Source of the DNA: an uncultured Bacteroidales bacterium
GTDB lineage: Bacteria; Bacteroidota; Bacteroidia; Bacteroidales; Paludibacteraceae
Length of the DNA stretch: 64,000 bases
NCBI GenBank assembly: GCA_900319035.1
Contig: ONMU01000002.1
Coordinates: forward strand, 1-64,000
Reading direction: 5' to 3'
The notes under the pieces were generated by a model. The model saw nothing but the letters and a program-made list of their open reading frames with translations, searched no databases and had not been told where the DNA came from. Each line of letters opens with the position of its first letter. Position 1 is the stretch's first letter. Shown in pieces: positions 38,201 through 43,962 of this stretch. Position numbers and translations under genes: made by a program.

Positions 38201-38860
38201 GTCACCGCACAGGATGAGAAGACGCAATCCATGTATTCGATCCAGCAGAAGATCGGTAAGGACACCGTGGACTTCATTAAGATGATCTACCTCGATGGTG
38301 TCGAGTTAGCAGGTTTCCGTCCCGATAGTATGAACTATGTCTATAAACTGCGTAACGGTTCCGGTTCGTGTCCCGAGATCACAGCAGTAGCTATGTCGGG
38401 CAATGCAGAGGTATCCATTACCCAGAAATCCGTGAACGAGACCTCCTTCGTCATCTGTCAGTCGGATCGCGATAAGAACACGGAGAACTACCGTACCTAT
38501 CGTATCTACTTTGAGGAATCGACCGTCAACGATGGTCTCACGGCAACGGAGAGGGATGTCTTCATCCGCCGCGTTGCCGGAGCTTGCCAACTCTTCGTGG
38601 CAACGATCCGTAAGGACGTGACCTTCATCCTCTATGACCAGACCGGTCATATGGTCAACAAAGTGATGATCCCGGATGCAGAGCCGAATGCCATCAAGGT
38701 AGAGCAAGACGGCTTCGATCAGGATGTGCTCCTCAACGTGGATGTAGACCCGAATGCAGGCGTCTTAGTGGACATCAATCCGAACCAGATTTACTTCTAC
38801 TCCTTCGTCAAAGGAAGAGGCAAACTCATCAAGTCCGGTAAGATCATTGCACTCCCGTAA
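29246..38860 (+). CDS. Giant secreted protein: PCMD-like and about 27 cadherin-like repeat domains
   Basis: 3204 residues. A signal peptide (about 1-29, ending SLRAQQ) is followed by a PCMD-like carbohydrate-associated domain (about 30-275), then about 14 beta-sandwich repeats of 80-95 residues. The repeat pattern is L-x-x-I-x-VNG...F-x-P...Y-x-V-x-L-P and ends in a Y-T-I-x-F strand, like cadherin-like beta-sandwich domains. A second PCMD-like domain (about 1590-1770) interrupts the array, then about 13 more repeats follow. The C-terminus (from about 3100, with VTFILYDQTGHMVNK and KLIKSGKIIAL) resembles a type IX secretion CTD. It is probably a surface-exposed rod or adhesin. DNA of the second PCMD-like domain is much lower in GC. 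Confidence 0.85.
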   Translation: MSTFQQHLQRMFILVAVFLLPMTTSLRAQQLPDPHFEDWSGSKFDGKEQLKNWNASNVEQLSFKFNFAHKEAGRSGYCMMVQDQDVGAAGITETSPGYFSLGQPWVYLESLTKISEATAGTAGGISWNHRPDSMSVWIKRTGSNIDKEDFYLLYYAWSGTAVGNKFKGKNGKCTSVTKQDEESDVRYELNGNECGTVTKANQIAEGMWRERKQYGNWTNIRVPIYYFNSDAPTKMNIIFSASNYPNYRANSGLYAGNSLYVDDVELIYSSKIQKLFIKGKDGVEKEWKGFDPNSTEVQVYSLGETATTIPDIVATRGVGSLTNARGKTVAFSGRVLSGSEITITKGDLESTPTRILVKAEDGSSQTLYQIQFQRAPSSNASLAEVTVNGETYAAFRPGQTNYNVELPYGTTAAPVIGYTAAEDGQVVTVTQATSPTGTATIHVTAPDGVSTMTYTLSFFVGQLKDVTLQDIKVNGKPIIGFTPSQAVYKVSLPVGTPSLTVEPVSAYPAGEQTITITPNPLPTGEAINGTTVQIVVSAPGATSTKTYKLNIKIEESSYSYLADLQVVGEQVSDINPSVFNDPTILAFDPEVTTYYVNLKMGTKELPYILYTPGDEYQTITIDDGGLDGTTRISVLAGNRSDQTVYKLVFSTAKSEISTLAGLEIGGVPVVGFASDVTNYTYELPIGTTVLPEITPIPGDEFQEISVTPGGVNGKTRISVTAGNGNTTNYYITFSVKRYDDNTLKSLSVGPDYSLQDENYHPIAFDPLRNDYYVKLEKDSLPTVHFELQNEKYQDTVVIRPTSANGKYKITVRPTNGLSRTYTIQFVYKKSDNTALQMIYVNDTIKGVVTPLPDFAPDKIDYTFTLDTGTTVMPDVIYDLSEPSQVVTKTWDANNKRVVRLSVVAESGAKRTYKIKFMVPSAASTQLDSILLVEGKDTILLPGFKKDVYEYTYPLTTETCPKILAVKAVEDQQVTITAPYAAGIATVLVKMDESTSQYTIDFVKAPVATVQLSDIRIDGVSLEGFVPTQLSYTGLHFSGNLPNVEGVVSDASVEVRWKETTAYLNVQDLSGNKAIYSVAFERDLSGNNQLEGIYADGVLIDGFAKSQLDYTFDLSAGSAYPSLSYKASQDAEVVFFGQVAEGKWAVVVSAENGEKQTYTVQYNIAKYSDATLVNMELAGFSLTPAFDSNTFEYAVTIDEGASLPKLTVETRPGQTIMQNNANDTLQQVIVFAENGASNTYSVRYARQLSSNALLADILINGVSLEGFDPMVENYTDSLARNTQVVPNVFPIGQLSNQTITTYFSRPNGVTRIHVVAQDNTEKDYTIAFPVRQSNNTLLGDLYLDSEDAEIKFKPATTDYEVILPYEATECPKMVYEKAEPEQRIDVVSRPIGQTSQIIVTAENGDARTYNILFKRAVLKTRNILAAIHILELDKDLSLKDKDQRDFNVEMPFGSRSLTVSYEKMYPEQTVFVQPGGVKAPTIITVKANNDSIADEVYRIIPTLATQNPAVLNSIMVDGVNVPDFDPNRYTYIVNRSTKAYPKVSATKNSGVETEPESSMYKWECTVSKDGFVNKYTIFFHYVNDIIPNSDFTQWGTAVYNNGAKPTGWQVPADFFKEVCVMSCSKTGSEVVKTSSSVVGLETTYWSAAGGALPAIITLGKLSGTMAVANKTHYEFYDYIDFMNTPDEITVNYKHQSHADNGAFFAYRFKDANNAEYSFDFTDNSTSSSYKTKTQTLTLDGKPIVGMNIAVDATNKSEGASSGAKLYVDWFRLSYNSKPKAAKVNGINAVLNSKVFTVTLDDPEDINIRSYEFNGEVSDQAQLLTWSEPVIDDEYSIRTATIRNFAEDGTYTDGYSLQVKRPLDINNQLARLVVAGDTLNTFNPATTSYTITIPSSQRNLPDLQPIPGSSLQHVTTAYSETDSTMTITVTPEKGAPKVYTVKFVTALSDDVTLKALTAEGITYDPDQKTYDITATRLPLISFEKQSDLQTVVLNNGVLTVTAEDGVTTGTYTINRFDPVIAPNGMISEFELKGNVLNDFGGTTYEKEAAKPTDYITFTRAQVTDSVIFVQAPDKMTWAVPGTLMPMVYTWTYPTDESTNANLKMITINGEDYQDFFPSELNYELTTDSTMVIVAEPAEEVQQLVSTFELTNGGVLYSTTVTAQSGAWQTYRVRVTRPLSDIATLDAILLDSTLIEGFAADKFNYTVTLPIASGAKQAQPKMPNITYVAGQRGQKITVTPGELNGEETTIAVLSEDENADTEYTISIRAQKSSCADLTGITVNGVALDHFEPGRHHYSVSLATNDINVDYTSDDRFQTVTTQIESVKAGHEYHYTLHVVAEDGTASDYLVEIYVENQSNDAQLANILLNGRSMDRFEPLYNSDIIFDGGNNNYEIKLPATTKMPEVSAQLKMDGQHVEIEHRRDEHMNIDSILLNVTAVDSVTHNIYVLRFIRPMSTNSQLSLIEINNEPIADFEPNTYFYSYDMQSGEEMPRITVETADEAATYDEPDYSHEGRITITVYAQDYTMDPNHKSTYTIAINVKKSDVATLDMIYQGRDSLPGFKPTTFYYAYELGADETFPDLSWQDPDNYPTVSPIDTVEYDPVAQKLVRQIKVTAEDTTISNTYTVAYTIRKSDVDTLQMIFIGSKPLPNFKANIMEYEYKLTAAEVVALDGELPEIDPIPGEEGKQKIEVLQVRDNYGVKTIGYKHVVTVTAAAGNSRTYTVHYPRELSDDATLKMIFVDENPLPNFDAERNSYKIELDYGVPVPNVTEAAKDFQKVKHNQHGDTVEIIVTAELETVQNVYTLVFERRKSDVTMLRNIILLDAKGKQLPYDLFAFQSKLYDYTIEMPYVPGDTTYALPDITVEKADSLQTVVIETETLKKTEKIVTVRVIAPNGEDEAEYKLFFDFLRNDDAFLTEIKTAVNDSTFALIKGFKSTNYSYIYEHPYGSDSSQFISSANVKEKIAYVKSDPLATDSIYVEANGTIRIVVTAQDEKTQSMYSIQQKIGKDTVDFIKMIYLDGVELAGFRPDSMNYVYKLRNGSGSCPEITAVAMSGNAEVSITQKSVNETSFVICQSDRDKNTENYRTYRIYFEESTVNDGLTATERDVFIRRVAGACQLFVATIRKDVTFILYDQTGHMVNKVMIPDAEPNAIKVEQDGFDQDVLLNVDVDPNAGVLVDINPNQIYFYSFVKGRGKLIKSGKIIALP
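33900..34610 (+). other. Low-GC block coding for the internal PCMD-like domain
   Basis: One 60-base line (34261-34320) counts 30% GC, against 53% in a comparable line of the same gene (36481-36540). The block codes for NDIIPNSDFTQWG through the DWFRLSYN strand, a second PCMD-like domain. The frame stays open through both edges, so it is a clean domain-sized change in composition. Confidence 0.7.
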
Positions 38861-38883
38861 ACGGTCAATATCCGTTAAAAACG

Positions 38884-38923
38884 AAAAAAATCCCACGTAT
38901 ATTTGTGTATGTGGGATTTTTTT
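38884..38923 (+). terminator. Terminator of the giant gene, overlapping the next promoter
   Basis: Seven A and TCCCAC (38884-38896) pair perfectly over 13 bp with GTGGGATTTTTTT (38911-38923), 23 bp after the giant gene's stop. The 14-base loop contains TTTG (38902-38905), the -33 box of the following promoter. Confidence 0.85.
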
Positions 38924-38933
38924 TGTAACTTTG
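38902..38933 (+). promoter_or_regulatory. Promoter of the phosphatidyltransferase-gtrA pair
   Basis: TTTG (38902-38905), 20-bp spacer, TAACTTTG (38926-38933), inside and just after the terminator hairpin. Confidence 0.75.
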
Positions 38934-38965
38934 CAGCCGATTTTGTAAATTCGAAGAGGTTTATT

Positions 38966-39679
38966 ATGACAGAAATGAAACAATCGACACGTATTCAGAC
39001 ATCTATCCTGAATGCGTCGGAAAAGAAAGTACTGGTTTGGCTCGGCAATCATCTGCCGAAATGGGTGACCAGTGATATGATGACCATCATCGGTATCGTA
39101 GGTGCCTTCATGTGCGGTTTGGGCTTTGCCCTCACGTGGTACGGTATCTATTGGCTTTGGCTCTCGGTAGCGGGTCTGTTTGTACACTGGTTTGGCGATT
39201 CGCTGGACGGTACCATCGCTCGTGTCCGTAACCAGCAGCGTCCGCTTTATGGTTATTATATTGACCATAACGTGGACACCATCACCGAGGCAATGATGTT
39301 CATCGGTGCCGGTCTCTCGCCGCTCATGCACATGAGTATCGCCTTGGCGATCTACTCCGCCTATCTGGCTATGACGGTCTATGTGAGCATCAATGCGCAT
39401 ATCAAGAGTGAGTTCAAGCTCACGTACGGTAAACTCGGTCCGACGGAGTTCCGCGTCATCATCGCGATCGCGAACATCCTGCTGATGTACGTACCTTTCC
39501 TCACCTCCTATCATCTGACCGTGGAGACTGCCCATCGTACCTTTGTGCTCAGCACACTGGATATCACGGGTATCGTCATCTTAGTCATTCTGACGATTAT
39601 CTATCTCAATAGTTTCTTCAGCGACGCTCGTTGGTTCGCTGAGAGAGATCCGTTGATCAAGAAGAACGATGACAAGTAA
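38966..39679 (+). CDS. CDP-alcohol phosphatidyltransferase family membrane enzyme
   Basis: 237 residues from MTEMKQSTRIQTS; an upstream ATG lies in the promoter. The active-site motif is D81-G82-x2-A85-R86 ... G96-x3-D100-x3-D104; nine residues separate Arg86 from Gly96, one more than the usual eight. About five or six membrane helices follow. These enzymes move a phospho-alcohol from CDP-diacylglycerol or CDP-alcohol in phospholipid synthesis; the substrate is not clear here. The next gene overlaps by 11 bp. Confidence 0.85.
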   Translation: MTEMKQSTRIQTSILNASEKKVLVWLGNHLPKWVTSDMMTIIGIVGAFMCGLGFALTWYGIYWLWLSVAGLFVHWFGDSLDGTIARVRNQQRPLYGYYIDHNVDTITEAMMFIGAGLSPLMHMSIALAIYSAYLAMTVYVSINAHIKSEFKLTYGKLGPTEFRVIIAIANILLMYVPFLTSYHLTVETAHRTFVLSTLDITGIVILVILTIIYLNSFFSDARWFAERDPLIKKNDDK

Positions 39680-40127
39680 GGGCTTCTGGAATATGTGCCT
39701 CCGGTACGCCGAGTTCGCTGCTTCTACCCTCGCGGGCACGGCGGTGGATATGTTCGTCCTGTGGATATGCTCGCACTATCTGCTGGATGGAAGCTACTGG
39801 AGGGAATATATCCTGTCTCCTTTCATCGGTTTTGAGTTCGCCGTATTTACGAATTTCGTCATCGCCTATTTTGGCGTATGGCGGGATCGTATCTCGGCGC
39901 GCTCCACGAGGTCGTTCTTCCGTCATTATCTGGGGTACAACCTCTCCTGTACAGGCGCTTTCTTAATCCGTCTGTGCATCCTCCTTCTCTTAGAGCGGCT
40001 CTTTAGTTGGGACGTGTTGTGGTGTAACCTGACCGCCATGTGCTTCTCCGGTCTCCTCAACTTCACCCTTAACGAAAAAGTGGTCTTCCGTCTCAAAAAA
40101 GACAAGAAAACCACCTCTAACCTCTAA
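39669..40127 (+). CDS. GtrA-family membrane protein
   Basis: 152 residues with four predicted membrane helices (about 12-32, 45-70, 88-110, 118-138) and the family phrase LLNFTLNEKVVFR near the end. GtrA-like proteins are thought to help flip lipid-linked sugars for surface polysaccharide modification. The last residues KKTTSNL and the stop are written in the CCTCTAA repeat that continues downstream. Overlap with the phosphatidyltransferase suggests a joint role in a lipid-linked step. Confidence 0.82.
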   Translation: MTSKGFWNMCLRYAEFAASTLAGTAVDMFVLWICSHYLLDGSYWREYILSPFIGFEFAVFTNFVIAYFGVWRDRISARSTRSFFRHYLGYNLSCTGAFLIRLCILLLLERLFSWDVLWCNLTAMCFSGLLNFTLNEKVVFRLKKDKKTTSNL

Positions 40128-40218
40128 CCTCTAACCCTCTAATCCACTAACCCTCTAACCCACTAACCTCTAATCCTCTAATCCTCTAATCCTCTAATCC
40201 TCTAATCCTCTAACCCTT
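40110..40218. repeat. CCTCTAAT/CCTCTAAC microsatellite-like tract
   Basis: Tandem 8-base units, best at 40171-40210 with five exact TAATCCTC copies, preceded by degenerate CCTCTAACC and CCACTAACC units. It spans the end of the gtrA-like gene and the end of the convergent gene. Confidence 0.9.
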
Positions 40219-41055
40219 TCACTTCCAATGATACCCCAACGTCAGTGAGAAGGTCTGCGGCAGGATCATCGCATTCGCGATGTCCTGACCTTTCATCTCG
40301 CTATAGAAGCCTGCTATATCCGACAGACTGACTTTGTAGTGGAAATTGATCTGCATACCGAACCAGAACTCGTATCCCACGAGCAAGCATAGACCGAAAT
40401 GGTTATTGTGCAGCGTGTAGAGACGGCTGTAGTCGTATCGCTCCAACGGTTTTTCAGAAGCCTTGGCAGGACCAAAAGCCGGAGCTTTGGCTGCCGATGG
40501 CAGGGGATTATCCACAGGTTTGTACTTACCCGTATTGGAAGCAAACGTAAAGTGGGTGAATATACCACCACCGAACTGTATGTAACCCTGTCTCATGTTA
40601 CCGAAACGACCAAGGAAATAGATCGGTATATCGATACCGAACGACCATAGGTGGTTCGTCGTGTCCGAGGCGGAGATGTTCAGCGTGTCCTTGACGGAGA
40701 AATGGTTCTGCTGAGCCGTGAGCAGTACCTGCGGCTGTATCGTGAAATGCTTGGTGATCCTGAAATCCACAAACCCACCGAACTCCGCACCGATACGCAT
40801 GTGGGAGTGCATCGTGTGGTGGTCACGCGTGATGAGGAAGTTATTGATGTTCGCTCCTGCCAATATACCGCAGGTCACTTTCTTGGGCAGTTTCTCCTGA
40901 TCGAGGGAGTCTAACATCCGCTCTGTATTCCATTCCGTCAGAACCTGCGAAGCCGATTTGATACCTAACTTCGTACTATCATTGCTTACCGTCGTCTGTG
41001 CGTTCATCTCCAACGCCACAAGACCTATCATTACTATAATAAATATCTTTTTCAT
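40219..41055 (-). CDS. Outer-membrane beta-barrel (porin-like) protein
   Basis: 278 residues. A signal peptide (1-19, ending MNA) is followed by a linker, then an eight-strand-like barrel starting CGILAGANINNF with alternating hydrophobic strands and ending in the aromatic strand FSLTLGYHWK, typical of PorT/OmpA-like barrels in Bacteroidota. No catalytic motif was seen. It is the last gene in a minus-strand set after the DUF5686 gene, separated by 93 bp of AACACTAA-type repeats. Confidence 0.75.
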   Translation of the reverse strand: MKKIFIIVMIGLVALEMNAQTTVSNDSTKLGIKSASQVLTEWNTERMLDSLDQEKLPKKVTCGILAGANINNFLITRDHHTMHSHMRIGAEFGGFVDFRITKHFTIQPQVLLTAQQNHFSVKDTLNISASDTTNHLWSFGIDIPIYFLGRFGNMRQGYIQFGGGIFTHFTFASNTGKYKPVDNPLPSAAKAPAFGPAKASEKPLERYDYSRLYTLHNNHFGLCLLVGYEFWFGMQINFHYKVSLSDIAGFYSEMKGQDIANAMILPQTFSLTLGYHWK

Positions 41056-41148
41056 AATCTTATTCTCTAAACACTAAACACTAAACACTCAACACTAAAC
41101 ATTAAACTCTCAACTAAAAAATAATCATTATTAATTATTCATTATTAA
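41056..41148. repeat. AACACTAA and ATTATTAATT short repeats
   Basis: The gap between the barrel gene and the DUF5686 gene consists of CTAAACACT units followed by degenerate ATTCATTATTAATTAT units. No gene or promoter was recognised. Confidence 0.75.
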
Positions 41149-43962
41149 TTATAGTGCGATTCGCACAGTTATCTTCACGCCGTTACGACCCCATGCGCCT
41201 ATTTTCTTGCGTCCGTGAACCATGACCGGATTGCCGCTCTCGTCGAACATCGGTACGCCTGCTCCGTCTCGTTTCTGGATCATATAGGGCAGCTCGTAGT
41301 CGTTGTAGGTCAGACGACGGATGTAGTCAATGCGGATGAACTTAAGGATGTTCTCAAATCCGGCGGTGAACTCCATATACGGCAGTTTGCCGAGGGGAGA
41401 AGTCGTGCGGTAACTATCGCGGATATAACCGCTGTTGTCAAACGCATTCTCGATATTTCCGTCTTTCCAAGGCGTATGCGGTAGATCGTATAGACCCGAA
41501 CCGGTCTCCAGATAGGGGTTGTTCTTCTTGCTCAAACCGCCGTAGATACCCGAGAAACTGATTACTCCGCGCAGCTTCAGTTTGTTGATACCCGGAATAC
41601 GGTTCATGATCCAGCCCTTGAAATAATACGTCAGCTGAATACCCACGTACTGATCCATGATGAACTCCATCGGCTTCATCTGGTTGAAGCCGCGCAGGGA
41701 GAGGAAGATGCTCGTCGAGGTATTCGGGATATAGAGTTTGGTGAACGGCGCTTTCTGCCAAATCATACCACTATACACACGCGTGTCGAGGTGTCCGAAC
41801 GCCGAGAACCAGAATCGTTTCTCAAAGAGGAACTCCGTCTTGTTATAGAAGAATCCGTTTCCGCCGTTATGACGGTCGTCCAAGTAGCCGATATAATGGG
41901 TCAGACGCAGGATAGGCGCATCTTTCTCCATACCGAACGAACTGGCTTTGCCCATACGGTCGAGGTACGGACGAACGCCCGGCGAGTATTGCAGTTCTAC
42001 CATTCCTTCGTAGTTGCGGTACTGACCGATGTTCGAGAAACTCTTCGTCCATGTGGAGTCGGAGTTCATGGTGTACTGCACACGGTCGTAATGGAGCGAA
42101 CCCGCCGCTTCGTTATTCGTGAAATCGAAGGACGTACGGAAATACAGGTTGTTCTCCCATTCTTTCATATACTCCATCTTCGCGCGGAAGACATATTGGT
42201 AGAATCCCATAACGGGTTTGCTGGTCGGGATAGAGTTGAGTATATGATCCCGATCGATCATGTCCAAGGACAGACCCGGCTCCTCTACATCGTATTTGGC
42301 TGTCCACCTTAGATGGTGACGCAGACCATCGTACGGATGTTTCTTATGCTTGTCGAAGGTATAGAAGAGCGTTGCCTCATATTTCGGACGCAGGTCTTTC
42401 GTTCCGAAAGCGAGATACGTTCGGAAATACACATTCGGATGCAAATCCGCTGTACTCATTCCGCCAAAACGCAGACGTACACCCTCTAACATGTTCCAGC
42501 TCGCGAAGCTGAAGATAGGTCCGATGTCGAACTTACTATCGTGCATGTATTTCGCCTTCGTCGTCGGGATATACTCGGTCATGATCGCGTTAGCGGTCAG
42601 CGCCAGACTGTTGAACTTAGGCGTGTTGGTAAACTCATTCACCAGATCCACCACCGAATTCTCGTACCAGCTCAGCGGCTCCGGACGGAGCGCATCCCAT
42701 TTGCGCGAACCGACACGCACGGCGGAGGAGTCGTTGTTCTCGGTCGTGGTAAGAGCCGAGAAAGTCTCCTTGCTGATCGGCGTCTCTAAATCCCAGCCTG
42801 TGTAGATCTTCGTCTGACGGGCTAACATACCTCGTTTCTGGTTGATGAGGTAGAACTTGGCGTAGGTCGATATACGATCCGGTGCCCAAAGACCGTTCTC
42901 CAACTGCTTGTAGCTCGCCTCCAAGGAGTAGTTGCTCACGAAGTTGAGGTTGATCTCCGGCGGGATGTTTATGGCGTATTTCTTAAGACGATAGGTCGAG
43001 TCATTGACGACATAGAGGTGACCCGTGAAGCCGTAACTCTCCGAGTTCACCGGCACGAACGCAAGGTCGATACACGGATAGCCGTCTACCATGATCGTGT
43101 CCATGATGTAGTATTGATAGAACGTCACCGCGATGGTCGAAGACAGCGGTGAAACGAAACGGTTGAAGAGCAGGTTCATGCTGTTATCGTTGATCTCCAC
43201 CTCTTTGAAGATAGCGTCCGTCGCTTGTTTGAACGTACCCGACGCAAGAATATCCTCAATACCGAAGATACGTTTCTTTTGCAGCACTTTCTTCTCACGG
43301 TGTGGTTTGCGTTGGTAGTACTCCTCGCCGATATGTTCACGGATACTAACCGTCACGTTCGGGTACACACCCGTGGAGTCGATGTATTTCTCCACGAAGG
43401 CGAAGTTCTTCCAGAATCCCTTCTTGAAGTTCATCTTGATATTATCCAGCGCAAACGACATACGGCTGTACGTCTTCGCGGTGTACTGCTCGGAAGTGGT
43501 CACGCAGTGTTTGTCTTTGTTGGCAATGACGTTCTTGATCAGCTCCACAGCAGGGTTACCTTTGCGTTTGTAATCCCGTTTGCTGTTCTTTGGCGTCACC
43601 ACGATGTCCTGCAATCCATATACATCCGGATGCATCTTGATCTTCACGTCCTTACGGTTCTGACCGGGACGTAACGTCACCATCTCCGTCTTGTAACCCA
43701 ACATCTGGAAGTTCAGACGGGTATAACCCGACGTGTTGCTCAGCGAGAAATTACCGTCTAAATCGGAGGAAGTACCGATGTCCGAAGGGATCATACCTCG
43801 GTTCTCTGTCGATTGCAGGAAGTAAATCTGCACGAACGGAAGAGTCTCTCCCGTGTCGCCGTCCACTACCGTTCCGGATATACCCGTCCGCGATGAGTTC
43901 TGTCCCATCGCCATCATCGCCATACTTATCAGGGCGAATAATATATATAGTTTTCTTTTCAC
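41149..43962 (-). CDS. DUF5686 family TonB-like outer-membrane protein
   Basis: 937 residues. A signal peptide (1-20) and a carboxypeptidase-regulatory-like beta domain (about 27-110, GTVVDGDTGETLPFVQIYF) are followed by the long DUF5686 region, with many amphipathic strands and a C-terminal barrel ending WGRNGVKITVRIAL. These are outer-membrane proteins widespread in Bacteroidota and of unknown role; they resemble TonB-dependent receptors without a plug. The start overlaps the preceding enzyme gene by 4 bp. Confidence 0.85.
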   Translation of the reverse strand: MKRKLYILFALISMAMMAMGQNSSRTGISGTVVDGDTGETLPFVQIYFLQSTENRGMIPSDIGTSSDLDGNFSLSNTSGYTRLNFQMLGYKTEMVTLRPGQNRKDVKIKMHPDVYGLQDIVVTPKNSKRDYKRKGNPAVELIKNVIANKDKHCVTTSEQYTAKTYSRMSFALDNIKMNFKKGFWKNFAFVEKYIDSTGVYPNVTVSIREHIGEEYYQRKPHREKKVLQKKRIFGIEDILASGTFKQATDAIFKEVEINDNSMNLLFNRFVSPLSSTIAVTFYQYYIMDTIMVDGYPCIDLAFVPVNSESYGFTGHLYVVNDSTYRLKKYAINIPPEINLNFVSNYSLEASYKQLENGLWAPDRISTYAKFYLINQKRGMLARQTKIYTGWDLETPISKETFSALTTTENNDSSAVRVGSRKWDALRPEPLSWYENSVVDLVNEFTNTPKFNSLALTANAIMTEYIPTTKAKYMHDSKFDIGPIFSFASWNMLEGVRLRFGGMSTADLHPNVYFRTYLAFGTKDLRPKYEATLFYTFDKHKKHPYDGLRHHLRWTAKYDVEEPGLSLDMIDRDHILNSIPTSKPVMGFYQYVFRAKMEYMKEWENNLYFRTSFDFTNNEAAGSLHYDRVQYTMNSDSTWTKSFSNIGQYRNYEGMVELQYSPGVRPYLDRMGKASSFGMEKDAPILRLTHYIGYLDDRHNGGNGFFYNKTEFLFEKRFWFSAFGHLDTRVYSGMIWQKAPFTKLYIPNTSTSIFLSLRGFNQMKPMEFIMDQYVGIQLTYYFKGWIMNRIPGINKLKLRGVISFSGIYGGLSKKNNPYLETGSGLYDLPHTPWKDGNIENAFDNSGYIRDSYRTTSPLGKLPYMEFTAGFENILKFIRIDYIRRLTYNDYELPYMIQKRDGAGVPMFDESGNPVMVHGRKKIGAWGRNGVKITVRIAL

